Source of the DNA: an uncultured Muribaculaceae bacterium
Lineage (GTDB): Bacteria; Bacteroidota; Bacteroidia; Bacteroidales; Muribaculaceae
Length of the DNA stretch: 64,000 nucleotides
NCBI GenBank assembly: GCA_902494515.1
Contig: CABUTS010000007.1
Span: 3,946-67,945, forward strand
Reading direction: 5' to 3'
The position numbers and the translations under genes were made by a program. Positions 17,112 through 27,037 of the stretch are shown piece after piece. Under the pieces are notes generated by a model. It was not told the origin of the DNA. It was given only the letters and a program-made list of their open reading frames with translations, and did no database searches. Position 1 is the first letter of the stretch. Every line of letters begins with the position of its first letter.

Positions 17112-19709
17112 ATGACAGGAAAACTCGCTACATTTGCAGTTTCGATCTGCATCGCTGTTTCGGCAACATCTGCCCGCGGGCAGGTGTTGCCGTATCTTAA
17201 TCCCGAGCTGACGGCCGAAGAGCGTGCCGAGGACCTGCTCGGTCGTCTGACGCTGGATGAAAAGATCTCCATGCTCACCAACGGCTCGCCGGCCATCGAA
17301 CGTCTCGGGATTCCCGAGTACAACTGGTGGAACGAAGCGCTGCACGGCGTGGGCCGTGCCGGCACAGCGACCGTTTTCCCGCAGGCGATAGCGCTGGCCG
17401 CCACGTTCGACGACCAGGGTGTGCGGGAGAGTTTCGACATGGTCTCCGACGAGGCGCGCGTCAAGTATAACCGCTCGGTGCGCGACAACGACCGCGGGCA
17501 ATACCGCGGCCTTACGTTCTGGACCCCCAACATCAACATTTTCCGCGACCCGCGCTGGGGCCGCGGCCAGGAAACCTACGGCGAGGATCCTTACCTCACC
17601 AGCCGGATGGGGCTCGCGGTAATTCGCGGCCTGCAGGGTGACCACGACGGCAAATACAACAAGCTGCACGCCTGCGCCAAGCATTACGCCGTGCACAGCG
17701 GTCCCGAATGGAACCGCCACACTTTCAACGCAACCGACCTGATGCCCGAGGAGCTGTGGGAAACCTATCTTCCCGCTTTCCAGACGGCGGTCATCGATGG
17801 AAAAGTCAAGGAGGTGATGTGTGCCTACAACCGCTTTGACGACGAGCCCTGCTGCTCGAACAAGAAACTTCTCAAGCGGATTCTCCGCGACCGGTGGGGA
17901 TTCGACGGGGTAGTGGTGTCGGACTGCGGCGCCATCGGTGACTTCTTCTTACCTCACGGACATAAAACCCATGCGACGGCTGCCGATGCTGCCGCCGACG
18001 CCATGCTCACCGGCAACGACCTCGAGTGCGGCAACAACGCCTTCCCGCATATCCGCGAGAGCCTGGAGAAAGGGCTGCTCACCGAGGCCGACCTCGACCG
18101 CTCGGTGCTCCGCCTGCTTCGGGCCCGTTTCAGCCTCGGCAATCTGTATGACGACGAGCTGACCCCCTGGTGGAATCTTCCCGACTCACTGATCGCCTGC
18201 GACAGCCATCGCGCAAAGGCGCTGGAAATGGCCCGCAAGAGCATCGTGCTGCTCACCAACAATAACAATACCCTCCCTCTCGCAAAGAACAGCCTCCGCC
18301 GCATCGCAGTTGTCGGTCCTAACGCCACCGACTCCCTGATGATGTGGGGCAACTACAACGGCTATCCCAAATCGTCGGTTACAATTCTCGACGGTATCAA
18401 GAATAAATTCCCCGGCGCCGAAGTCGTTTACCTCAAAGGGTGCGACTACGTCTCGGACCAGGCCATGATCAGCGCCTTCGACAAGATGTCGTACAACGGC
18501 CGCAAGGGTATGAAGGGAACCTTCTGGCGCAACCGCGACATGAAGGGGAAACCCATCCGCGACAAACAGTTCTCCGACCCCATCAACTACACCAACAACG
18601 GCGAGACCGCCTTTGCTCCCGACGTTCCGGTACTCGACTTCTCGGCCCGTTTCGAGGGTACGTTCGAGCCTGACAAGACCGGACCGGTAGCGTTCTGTGT
18701 GTCGGGCGACGACGGTTTCCGCCTGACCATCGACGGCAAGCCGGTAATCGACTTCTGGGAGGAGGGGCGCAAATCCGAAAAGCGCTATCTGCTGGATGCC
18801 GTCAAAGGTAAGAAATACGACATTGTGCTCGAATATTTCCAGGCTCATGGTGGCGCCGAGCTGAAGTTTGACCTCGGCCAGAGCACCGTTGTCGACTACG
18901 CCGACGTGGCATCGAAAGTCAAGGACTGCGACGTCATCCTGTTTGTCGGCGGCCTGACCCCGCACCTCGAGGGTGAGGAGATGCCCGTGAACCTCCCCGG
19001 CTTCCGCGGCGGCGACCGCACGTCCATCGAACTCCCTGCCGTTCAGGACAATATGCTCCATGCACTCAAGGCCACGGGCAAGCACGTAGTGTTCGTAATG
19101 TGCACCGGAAGTGCTGTTGCAATCCCCTGGGCAGCAGAGAATTGCGACGCTGTGCTCAATGTGTTCTATCCCGGCGAGGCCGGAGGCACCGCTGTTGCAG
19201 ACGTCCTTGCGGGTGACTATAACCCTGCCGGCCGACTCCCCGTAACCTACTACGCTTCGACCGCCGACCTGCCCGACTTCGAGGATTACTCGATGGAGAA
19301 CCGAACCTACCGTTTCTTCCGCGGCAAACCCCTCTTCCCCTTCGGTCACGGCCTGAGCTACACCACCTTCAGGTACGGTCAGCCCGTGTTGGTGCAGAAC
19401 GGCGAGAATGTCAAGGTCACCGTGCCTGTCACCAACACCGGGAGCATCGACGGCGACGAGGTCGTTCAGCTCTACGTCCGCATCCCCGGCCGCCGCGACG
19501 GCCTGAAAAAGGCCCTCAAAGCCTTCCGGCGTGTGCCTGTGAAAGCCGGCGAGACCGTGAATGTGGTCGTCGACCTTCCGCGCAGCTCCTTCGAGTCCTA
19601 CGACGTAGCTTCCGAAAGGATGAAAGTGCTTCCCGGCAAGTACACCATCCTCTGTGGCGGCAGCTCCGACGACTCCGCTCTCCGCAGCGTCGACTACACC
19701 GTCAGGTGA
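17112..19709 (+). CDS. GH3 beta-glycosidase with inserted PA14 domain
   Basis: An 865-residue periplasmic GH3 enzyme (signal peptide about 1-24). The N-terminal barrel has DRGQYRGLTFWTPNINIFRD and the nucleophile Asp271 in GVVVSDCGAI. The second domain begins near 375. A PA14 domain (about 480-590; GTFEPDKTGPVAFCVSGDDG) is inserted in the second domain, as in several beta-glucosidases and beta-xylosidases where it shapes the active-site entrance. The FnIII-like C-terminus follows the GHGLSYTTF block. The phrase YNWWNEALHGVGRAG near the start is typical of the xylosidase-like branch of GH3, so beta-xylosidase or beta-glucosidase activity is likely. Confidence 0.9.
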   Translation: MTGKLATFAVSICIAVSATSARGQVLPYLNPELTAEERAEDLLGRLTLDEKISMLTNGSPAIERLGIPEYNWWNEALHGVGRAGTATVFPQAIALAATFDDQGVRESFDMVSDEARVKYNRSVRDNDRGQYRGLTFWTPNINIFRDPRWGRGQETYGEDPYLTSRMGLAVIRGLQGDHDGKYNKLHACAKHYAVHSGPEWNRHTFNATDLMPEELWETYLPAFQTAVIDGKVKEVMCAYNRFDDEPCCSNKKLLKRILRDRWGFDGVVVSDCGAIGDFFLPHGHKTHATAADAAADAMLTGNDLECGNNAFPHIRESLEKGLLTEADLDRSVLRLLRARFSLGNLYDDELTPWWNLPDSLIACDSHRAKALEMARKSIVLLTNNNNTLPLAKNSLRRIAVVGPNATDSLMMWGNYNGYPKSSVTILDGIKNKFPGAEVVYLKGCDYVSDQAMISAFDKMSYNGRKGMKGTFWRNRDMKGKPIRDKQFSDPINYTNNGETAFAPDVPVLDFSARFEGTFEPDKTGPVAFCVSGDDGFRLTIDGKPVIDFWEEGRKSEKRYLLDAVKGKKYDIVLEYFQAHGGAELKFDLGQSTVVDYADVASKVKDCDVILFVGGLTPHLEGEEMPVNLPGFRGGDRTSIELPAVQDNMLHALKATGKHVVFVMCTGSAVAIPWAAENCDAVLNVFYPGEAGGTAVADVLAGDYNPAGRLPVTYYASTADLPDFEDYSMENRTYRFFRGKPLFPFGHGLSYTTFRYGQPVLVQNGENVKVTVPVTNTGSIDGDEVVQLYVRIPGRRDGLKKALKAFRRVPVKAGETVNVVVDLPRSSFESYDVASERMKVLPGKYTILCGGSSDDSALRSVDYTVR

Positions 19710-19759
19710 CAACAAAACCCTTTTTTCTGATAGGAAACAATATCACATAAACCCATCCC

Positions 19760-22700
19760 ATGAAATATTTCTGCAAACATTTGCTTGCTGCATTGTTGCT
19801 CGCCGCCGGATTCACCGGCGCCGATGCCAAGACAGTGTATCCTTATGAGTTCGCACCCTCGCAGGGGATTGTGAACGACAGCGAGAAACCTTTCCGCGAT
19901 GAAGTCTGCCTCAACGGCTACTGGCAGTTCCAGCCGGTGGCCCTTCCCGCCGACTACCGTCAGGGTGCCGGCAAGGCCCCCGAACTTCCTATGCCAACAG
20001 CCGACGGCTGGAGCAGCACGCTCATCAAGATTCCGTCGCCCTGGAACATCAACAGCTTCGGTTACCGCGACCTCGAGGGTCCCGACCACCGCAACTACCC
20101 CTCCTATCCCAAGGAATGGGACAAGGTGCTGATGGGCTGGATGAAAAAGACCGTGCAGGTGCCCGTCGACTGGAACGGCGAGACAATCAAACTCTATTTC
20201 GAAGCCGTAGCCGGTGACACCGAAGTCTATGTCAACGGCCACAAAGTAGGGGAGAACTTCGACCTGTTCCTCCCGTTCTCGTTCGATATCACCCGCTATG
20301 TAACCCCCGGCCAGAACGCCGAAATCCTTGTCGGTGTCCGCAGCCAGAAGCTGTTCGAGGACAACTCGACCGTAGGCCGCCGCATTGTTCCGGGCGGTTC
20401 GATGTGGGGTTACCATATCAACGGTATCTGGCAGGACGTCTATCTGCTGGCCGAGCCGAAAGTGGCCGTCAGCAACGTGTTCGTGAAGCCGTTGGTTGAC
20501 CGCGACAGCCTCGAAGTGGAGGTTGAGCTGACCAACAACACCGACCGCGAGGTCCGCGTGGATGTAGGCGGCGACGTGAAGCAGTGGATCAACAAGGCCG
20601 GCACCGACGTCAACACCGCCCCCGTTCCGGCATCGGAGCTCGGCGAAACAGCCCTGACGATCGCTCCCGCCAAGGTCACCATTCCCGCCAACGCCTCTGC
20701 CAAGATCCAGCTCGCCGCCAAGGTTGACGGCCGTCTGGAATTCTGGACTCCCGAACACCCCAACCTCTACGGCCTGGTTCTCAGCGTTGACCAGAAGAAC
20801 AAGACCCTCGACAAGAAATATGAACGTTTCGGCTGGCGCCAGTGGACCCTTCAGGGCGACCGCCAGTGTCTCAACGGCAAACCCTACGCCCTGCACAGCG
20901 ACTCATGGCATTTCCAGGGCATCCCGCAGATGACCCGCCGCTACGCGTGGGCCTGGTTCACAGCCATCAAGGATATGAACGGCAACGCCGTTCGCCCGCA
21001 TGCTCAGGTTTATCCCCGCTTCTACCTCGACCTGGCCGATGAAATGGGTATCTGCGTCCTCGACGAAACCGCCAACTGGGCCAGCGACGGTGGTCCCAAG
21101 CTCGACTCCGAACTTTTCTGGACCGCATCCAAGGACCACCTCCGCCGCTTCGTGATGCGCGACCGCAACCACGCGTCGGTTTTCGGCTGGTCGGTCAGCA
21201 ACGAAAACAAGCCCGTGATTCTCTACGTATTCAACCGCCCCGACCTCATGCCGCTGCAGGTGAAAGCCTGGGAAGAATGGCGCGACATTGTGCGCGCAAC
21301 CGATCCCACCCGTCCCTGGATTTCCTCCGACGGCGAGGATGACGGCGACGGCATCCTTCCCGTTACCGTCGGCCACTACGGCGATAAGAATTCCATGAAG
21401 AAATGGAAAGCCATCGGCAAGCCCTGGGGTATGGGCGAACACAGCATGGCTTACTACGGTACCCCCGAGCAGGTTTCGGTCTACAACGGCGAACGCGCCT
21501 ATGAGTCGCAGGAAGGCCGTATGGAAGGTCTCGCAAACGAGTGCTACAACCTCATCAAGGACCAGCGCGACATGGGCGCCAGCTTCAGCACCGTGTTCAA
21601 CATGGCCTGGTACGCCCTCCAGCCCCTCCCCCTGGGCAAAGAGGACATCACCACAGCCCCCTCGCTCGAGGATGACGGTATCTTCTTCGGCGAATACCGC
21701 GAAGGTGTTCCCGGCGTTCAGCCCGAGCGCGTAGGCCCCTACTGCACTACCTTCAACCCCGGTTACGACCCCAACCTCCCCCTCTACCGCGAGTGGCCTA
21801 TGTTCGCCGCTCTCCGCGCCGCCAATGCTCCCGCAGGTCCCGCTTACAGCACCTGGGCAAAAATCGACAAGTCGCAGTACGAAGCTCCCGCAGCCGAACC
21901 CGCCAAGCCTTACAAGAGTGTTTCGTTCCTCGGTAACAATGACAGCCGCGTCAAGAACATCTTCGACGCTCAGGGTGTCGTATGGTCCAAGCTCCCCAAA
22001 TCCGGCAAGGATTGTCTCGTGATTGTCGACGCCACAACCGCTCCCGACGCCAAACTCATCGAGACTCTCGGTAAGGCCATGAACAGCGGTGCCGATGTAT
22101 GGTTCTGGGGCATCAACCCCGAGACCGCGGCTGCCTTCGCTTCCCTCCTCCCCGACAAGCTCACCGTTGAGGAGCTCAGCCGCTCCTCCTTCATCCCCGA
22201 GCAGCGCTCCTGGGTTCGCGGCCTGAACAACAGCGACCTTTACTTCTGCGAAATCCAGCAGTCCGATGCCGCCAAGCACACCCTCTCCGGTCCCTTCGTT
22301 GACAACGGCGAGGTACTTCTCAATGCCTGCCGCACCAACTGGCGCCGCTGGAACAAGCGTCCCGAGGAGATCAAGACCGCCGGAACCCTCCGCAGCGAAA
22401 ACGAATGTACCGCCGCACTGCCGGTGTTCGTGAAATATCCCGGCCATAACGGCGACATCTACGTCAGCACCCTGACCGAGTTCACCAATTCCGCCAAGGG
22501 TTACAGCACCCTCGCCACCATCCTGCGCAATGCCGGCGTTGAATGTCGCGCAGCCGAGGTGAACCCCGACGAGGTGTTCTTCCTCCGCGACGGTGTCGTT
22601 GCCTTCCCCGTTTCCGCCAAGCAGAAACTCGAAAAGACCGCCGACGGCTACCAGCTGGTTGTCTACGCCTACAGCCCCCGTCCCCTCGACGACCTGCTCA

Positions 22701-22957
22701 TCGAGCCGAACGTTCCGAAACTTGAGCTTCAGGTGAAGGCCAAGAACGCTTCCCTGAAGGTCGGCGACGTTGCAATCAACGGCAAACTCTCGGGCGACCG
22801 CACAAGGTTCATCGAACTCCCCCTGAAGCAGGGCTGGAACAAGCTGACCCTCAACATCGGCGAGATGGACCGCAACAACTTCGAGGCATCGTTCCGCTGC
22901 GACAACAATGCCGAGTTCCTCCCCAAGTTCCAGGTTCTGTACAGCAATCCCGAATAA
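19760..22957 (+). CDS. GH2 family glycosidase
   Basis: A 1065-residue secreted GH2 enzyme (signal peptide about 1-23). It has the family order: jelly-roll sugar-binding domain (about 40-240; IKIPSPWNIN, VYVNGHKVGE), immunoglobulin-like domain and TIM barrel (about 360-640). The acid/base Glu482 lies in GWSVSNENK and the nucleophile Glu560 in GMGEHSM. About 350 further residues form C-terminal domains I cannot assign. Beta-galactosidase is the commonest GH2 activity in hemicellulose PULs, but glucuronidase, mannosidase and arabinosidase activities occur in the family, so the sugar is open. It lies between GH3 and GH95 in a tightly spaced stretch. Confidence 0.85.
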   Translation: MKYFCKHLLAALLLAAGFTGADAKTVYPYEFAPSQGIVNDSEKPFRDEVCLNGYWQFQPVALPADYRQGAGKAPELPMPTADGWSSTLIKIPSPWNINSFGYRDLEGPDHRNYPSYPKEWDKVLMGWMKKTVQVPVDWNGETIKLYFEAVAGDTEVYVNGHKVGENFDLFLPFSFDITRYVTPGQNAEILVGVRSQKLFEDNSTVGRRIVPGGSMWGYHINGIWQDVYLLAEPKVAVSNVFVKPLVDRDSLEVEVELTNNTDREVRVDVGGDVKQWINKAGTDVNTAPVPASELGETALTIAPAKVTIPANASAKIQLAAKVDGRLEFWTPEHPNLYGLVLSVDQKNKTLDKKYERFGWRQWTLQGDRQCLNGKPYALHSDSWHFQGIPQMTRRYAWAWFTAIKDMNGNAVRPHAQVYPRFYLDLADEMGICVLDETANWASDGGPKLDSELFWTASKDHLRRFVMRDRNHASVFGWSVSNENKPVILYVFNRPDLMPLQVKAWEEWRDIVRATDPTRPWISSDGEDDGDGILPVTVGHYGDKNSMKKWKAIGKPWGMGEHSMAYYGTPEQVSVYNGERAYESQEGRMEGLANECYNLIKDQRDMGASFSTVFNMAWYALQPLPLGKEDITTAPSLEDDGIFFGEYREGVPGVQPERVGPYCTTFNPGYDPNLPLYREWPMFAALRAANAPAGPAYSTWAKIDKSQYEAPAAEPAKPYKSVSFLGNNDSRVKNIFDAQGVVWSKLPKSGKDCLVIVDATTAPDAKLIETLGKAMNSGADVWFWGINPETAAAFASLLPDKLTVEELSRSSFIPEQRSWVRGLNNSDLYFCEIQQSDAAKHTLSGPFVDNGEVLLNACRTNWRRWNKRPEEIKTAGTLRSENECTAALPVFVKYPGHNGDIYVSTLTEFTNSAKGYSTLATILRNAGVECRAAEVNPDEVFFLRDGVVAFPVSAKQKLEKTADGYQLVVYAYSPRPLDDLLIEPNVPKLELQVKAKNASLKVGDVAINGKLSGDRTRFIELPLKQGWNKLTLNIGEMDRNNFEASFRCDNNAEFLPKFQVLYSNPE

Positions 22958-23025
22958 CTGACCTATTCAGCGACAATAAACTGACAGATTCTGCGTAATT
23001 TCAATAAACAGATTCCTAAAATATC

Positions 23026-25488
23026 ATGAAAAAAATTTATTTGTCACTGCTGCTTGCGGTTTTCGCTCTCGTGGTGCAGGCCAACGAGCTGAAACTTAAG
23101 TATTCACACCCCGCGAAGGTGTGGGTCGAGGCCCTGCCTGTCGGCTGTTCCAACATGGCCGCGATGGTCTATGGCGGCGTTTCCGACGAGCAGATCCAGC
23201 TTAACGAGGAGACCATGTGGGGCGGCAGCCCGCACGATAACAACAACCCCGCCGGCCGCGAGGCTCTCGATGAAATCCGCGCCAAGATTTTCGCCGGAGA
23301 CCTCAAGGGAGCCTCCGACCTTTGCCAAAAGTCGATGTTCTCCGGCAAGAACGGCATGCCCTACCAGACCGTCGGCAGCCTTCACATCAAGACTCCCGAC
23401 CGCGGCGAAGTATCGGGCTACACCCGTGACCTCGACCTGAACCGCGCCGTCGCCACTACCCGCTACACCGTCGGGGGTGTCACCTACACCCGCGAGGTGT
23501 TCGCTTCGCTGGCCGACCGCGTGATCATCGTCCGCATCACCGCCGACAAGCCGGGGATGGTGGACTTCGACCTCGCTTACACCTCTCCGCTGCCCGGCCA
23601 CAAGGTGAGCCGCCGCGGCAAATCGCTGGTGCTCAAGGGCAACGGGATGGACCATGAAGGCGTTCCCGGTGTAATCAAGATGGAAACCCAGACCCGCGTG
23701 GCTGCCGAAGGGGGCCGCACGGTGCTGAACGACTCGACCCTCAGCGTCAAGGGAGCCGACGCCGCTACCATCTTCATCGGTTCGGCCACGAACTTCGTGA
23801 ACTACAAGGATGTCAGCGGCAATGCCACCAAGAAGGCCACCGCTATGCTCGACCGCGTGGTAAAACAGCCTTACAGCCAGCTGCTTGCAAACCATGAGGC
23901 AAAATACAAAGAGCAGTTCGACCGCGTCAGCCTCGACCTCGGCTCCTCCCCACTGGAGAATCTCGACACCCCGGAGCGTATCGCCCGTTTCAACGAAGGG
24001 AAAGATATGCCCTTGGCAGCCCTGATGTTCCAGTTCGGCCGCTACCTGCTGATCAGCTCTTCGCAGCCCGGCGGTCAGCCCGCCAACCTGCAGGGTGTAT
24101 GGAACCACCAGCTTCAGGCCCCCTGGGACGGCAAGTACACCATCAACATCAACACCGAAATGAACTACTGGCCCGCCGAGGTCACCAACCTAAGCGAGAC
24201 CCACGAGCCGCTGTTCTCGATGGTCAATGACCTGAGCGTAACCGGCGCCAAGACCGCCCGCGAGATGTACGGCTGCCGCGGTTGGGTGACCCACCACAAC
24301 ACCGACATCTGGCGCACCTGCGCTCCGGTCGACGGCCCCTTCTACGGCAACTGGCCCAACGGCGGCGCCTGGCTCACCACCCACGTCTGGCAGCACTATC
24401 TCTACACCGGCGACAAGGAATTCCTGGCAAAATACTACCCGGCAATCAAGGGTGTAGCCGATTTCTACATGGATTTTATGATCGAGCATCCCACGATGGG
24501 TTATCTCGTTACCGTTCCCTCCATGTCCCCCGAACATGGCCCGGCCAATGAGAACGACCAGAGCGGTTCCTCGCTGACAGCCGGCTGCACGATGGACAAC
24601 CAGATTGTCTTCGACGCCCTGACCAGCGCCCGCCGTGCTTCCGAAATCCTCGGCGAACCGCAGAGCTACCGCGACTCCCTGACCGCCGTGCTCGACCGCA
24701 TGGCTCCCATGCAGGTCGGCCGCCACAACCAGCTTCAGGAGTGGCTCGGCGACTACGACGACCCCAACGACAAGCACCGCCACATCTCGCACGCCTACGG
24801 TCTCTTCCCCGGCATGCAGATTTCCCCCTACCGCAACCCCGAGCTGTTCCAGGCTATGCGCAACACCATGATTCAGCGCGGCGACGAGGCCACCGGCTGG
24901 TCGATCGGCTGGAAAATCAACCTCTGGGCTCGTCTGCAGGACGGTAACCATGCCTTCAAGATCATCAACAACCTGCTGAAGATTCTTCCCGACGACCGTC
25001 AGACCTCCAAGTATCCTGTCGGCCGCACATACCCCAACATGTTCGACGCCCATCCGCCGTTCCAGATCGACGGTAACTTCGGCTACACCGCCGGCGTTGC
25101 CGAGATGCTGATGCAGAGCCACGACGGGGCCGTGCATCTGCTTCCGGCGCTTCCCGACGCATGGCAGGAGGGGTCGGTCAAGGGTCTCGTAGCCCGCGGC
25201 GGCTTTGTCACCGATATCGACTGGAAGGCCGGGCAGCTCGCCTCGGCCAAGGTTTATTCGCGTCTCGGCGGCAACCTGCGCATCCGCTCCTACATCCCCC
25301 TCGACATCGAGGGTGCCACCGAAGCCAAGGGTGAGAACCCCAACCCGCTCTACAAGACCGAAGCCATCAAAACCCCGCTGATTTCCCCCGAAATCACCCC
25401 TCAGCACCCGATTCTCAACCGCGTGTATGAGTATGACCTCCCCACCGAGGCCGGCAAATCCTACGCGGTCAAGCCTGCAAAGTTCTGA
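23026..25488 (+). CDS. GH95 alpha-L-fucosidase or alpha-L-galactosidase
   Basis: An 820-residue periplasmic enzyme (signal peptide about 1-19) with the GH95 pattern throughout: LPVGCSNMAAMVYGGV and LNEETMWGGSP near the N-terminus, then the (alpha/alpha)6 barrel. The catalytic motifs are HHNTDIWR (Asn425), PSMSPEHG (Glu503) and QIDGNFGYTAGVAEML (Asp682). These align by motif with the asparagine, acid and second acid of the bifidobacterial alpha-1,2-fucosidase. GH95 removes terminal alpha-1,2-L-fucose or L-galactose from galactosyl side chains. That fits fucosylated xyloglucan together with GH2 and GH31 here. No lipobox is present. Confidence 0.92.
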   Translation: MKKIYLSLLLAVFALVVQANELKLKYSHPAKVWVEALPVGCSNMAAMVYGGVSDEQIQLNEETMWGGSPHDNNNPAGREALDEIRAKIFAGDLKGASDLCQKSMFSGKNGMPYQTVGSLHIKTPDRGEVSGYTRDLDLNRAVATTRYTVGGVTYTREVFASLADRVIIVRITADKPGMVDFDLAYTSPLPGHKVSRRGKSLVLKGNGMDHEGVPGVIKMETQTRVAAEGGRTVLNDSTLSVKGADAATIFIGSATNFVNYKDVSGNATKKATAMLDRVVKQPYSQLLANHEAKYKEQFDRVSLDLGSSPLENLDTPERIARFNEGKDMPLAALMFQFGRYLLISSSQPGGQPANLQGVWNHQLQAPWDGKYTININTEMNYWPAEVTNLSETHEPLFSMVNDLSVTGAKTAREMYGCRGWVTHHNTDIWRTCAPVDGPFYGNWPNGGAWLTTHVWQHYLYTGDKEFLAKYYPAIKGVADFYMDFMIEHPTMGYLVTVPSMSPEHGPANENDQSGSSLTAGCTMDNQIVFDALTSARRASEILGEPQSYRDSLTAVLDRMAPMQVGRHNQLQEWLGDYDDPNDKHRHISHAYGLFPGMQISPYRNPELFQAMRNTMIQRGDEATGWSIGWKINLWARLQDGNHAFKIINNLLKILPDDRQTSKYPVGRTYPNMFDAHPPFQIDGNFGYTAGVAEMLMQSHDGAVHLLPALPDAWQEGSVKGLVARGGFVTDIDWKAGQLASAKVYSRLGGNLRIRSYIPLDIEGATEAKGENPNPLYKTEAIKTPLISPEITPQHPILNRVYEYDLPTEAGKSYAVKPAKF

Positions 25489-25536
25489 CGCGCCAATTCA
25501 GATCAATTTCTTTACCTTTTCAACCACGAAACTGCC

Positions 25537-26997
25537 ATGATTAAAAATAATATTCCTGCCTTCGCGGCCTTCGCGGCCTTCGCGGCGCTCATGGCTTCCG
25601 GCACCATGTCGGCAGCCGGTCCCGCGCCCGAGATTACTTATCCGCGGACAGCAGCCTATACCTCCAACCCGCTGTTTCTCGACTTCACCTCCCCGATGAT
25701 GGAGGGTGACTCGCTGGGACATCTCTACACCGCCGACCCCTCGGCCCATGTCTGGAACATCAACGGCAAGGAGGTGCTGTATCTCTACGCTTCGCACGAC
25801 ATGGAACCGCCCCGCGGCTGCGACTACATGGACCGCTACCATATCTTCTCGACCGAAGACCTCGTGAACTGGACCGACCACGGCGAAGTGCTCAACGCCG
25901 AGACATCGAACCGTGTCACCGGCATCGGTTCCGACGGCTTCATGTGGGCCCCCGACTGCGGCTACAACCCCGCCAACGGTCTGTATTACTACGTCTATCC
26001 CCACAAGCTCTCGAACACCGAGGATGTCTGGGGCATCTTCGTCGGTACCTCGAAAAATCCCGCCGGTCCGTTCGACCTCAAGGGCTACATCAAGGGTGTG
26101 CCTTCGGTGATTGACCCCTGTCTGTTCGTTGATGACGACGGGCAGCCCTACCTCTACGTCGGTGGCGGCGGCAAGGGATGCTGGGGCGGCAAGCTCCGCC
26201 GTGACGACTGGACGAAGCTCGACGGCGAGATGCAGCGTCTGGGCGACTTCGAGGACTTCCACGAAGGCCCCTGGGTGTTCAGATACAACGGCAAGTATTA
26301 CATGAGCTACCCCGACAACAACCCTGACAACAACCACATGCGCTACGCGGTGGCCGACAATCCCCTCGGTCCGTACACCTCCATGGGCATCTATATGCGC
26401 CCTCACGGCCACGACACCACCCACGGTTCGATTGTGAAGTTCAAGGGAAAATGGTATCAGTTCTACCACACCGCCGACTTCTCGGGACGCGGCAACCTCC
26501 GCTCGGTTTGCTTCGACGAGCTGACCTTCACCCCCGACGGCCGCATCAACATGCTCCACAACTGGGGCGAGCCCTACAAGGGTAAACGTCTTGCCTTGCG
26601 CTCCTCCAAGCCTCTGAAGGTTAAGGCCACGCACTACAACGAGGGTGGCAACTCCAAGGGGTATTTCACTCGCGACAAGGTAGCTCCGTCGCGCAAGGCC
26701 AAGGCCGTTGACCTCGGTCCGGAGGAGTGGCTGCAGTTCAGCATCAATGCCGAGAAGGCCGGAATCTGCAAGGTTACAGCCATGGTCCGCAAGAATGCCC
26801 CCGATTCCAAGGTGTCGTTCCTCGAGGACGTCGAATATCTGACCGACAGGAACGGGGTGGCTCTCGCCGATGCCGAGCCCGGCCAGTGGCAGGAGATGAC
26901 CTTCGAGGTGCCCCTGAAGAAGGGTGACCACGAACTGCAGTTCCGCGTCAAGAAGGGGAATGTTTCCATCAAGGATTTCACTGTTGAATACAAGTAA
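25537..26997 (+). CDS. GH43 glycosidase with C-terminal CBM6
   Basis: A 486-residue secreted enzyme. The GH43 propeller has LYTADPSAHVW (base Asp), VIDPCLFVDDDG (pKa Asp) and DFHEGPWV (acid Glu). From about residue 355 a CBM6-type beta-sandwich follows (LKVKATHYNEGG, AVDLGPEEWLQFSI, KGDHELQFRVKKG). It is a paralogue of the GH43 at 15988 but lacks a lipobox and carries the extra binding module. Its signal peptide contains a threefold FAA repeat encoded by a 9-bp tandem repeat. Arabinofuranosidase or xylosidase activity is likely. Confidence 0.9.
   Translation: MIKNNIPAFAAFAAFAALMASGTMSAAGPAPEITYPRTAAYTSNPLFLDFTSPMMEGDSLGHLYTADPSAHVWNINGKEVLYLYASHDMEPPRGCDYMDRYHIFSTEDLVNWTDHGEVLNAETSNRVTGIGSDGFMWAPDCGYNPANGLYYYVYPHKLSNTEDVWGIFVGTSKNPAGPFDLKGYIKGVPSVIDPCLFVDDDGQPYLYVGGGGKGCWGGKLRRDDWTKLDGEMQRLGDFEDFHEGPWVFRYNGKYYMSYPDNNPDNNHMRYAVADNPLGPYTSMGIYMRPHGHDTTHGSIVKFKGKWYQFYHTADFSGRGNLRSVCFDELTFTPDGRINMLHNWGEPYKGKRLALRSSKPLKVKATHYNEGGNSKGYFTRDKVAPSRKAKAVDLGPEEWLQFSINAEKAGICKVTAMVRKNAPDSKVSFLEDVEYLTDRNGVALADAEPGQWQEMTFEVPLKKGDHELQFRVKKGNVSIKDFTVEYK
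25561..25587 (+). repeat. 9-bp tandem repeat in the signal peptide
   Basis: Three copies of TTCGCGGCC/G at 25561-25587 each encode Phe-Ala-Ala in the hydrophobic core of the GH43-CBM6 signal peptide. The unit is a multiple of three, so copy-number change would lengthen or shorten the core without a frameshift. Confidence 0.8.
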
Positions 26998-27037
26998 GAA
27001 AAATTATCCATAAGACACAGATTATCAGTAAATAAGT

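Noticed and set aside
18186..19715. 509-codon open frame antisense to GH3
   Set aside because: The opposite strand encodes an unmistakable GH3-PA14 protein.
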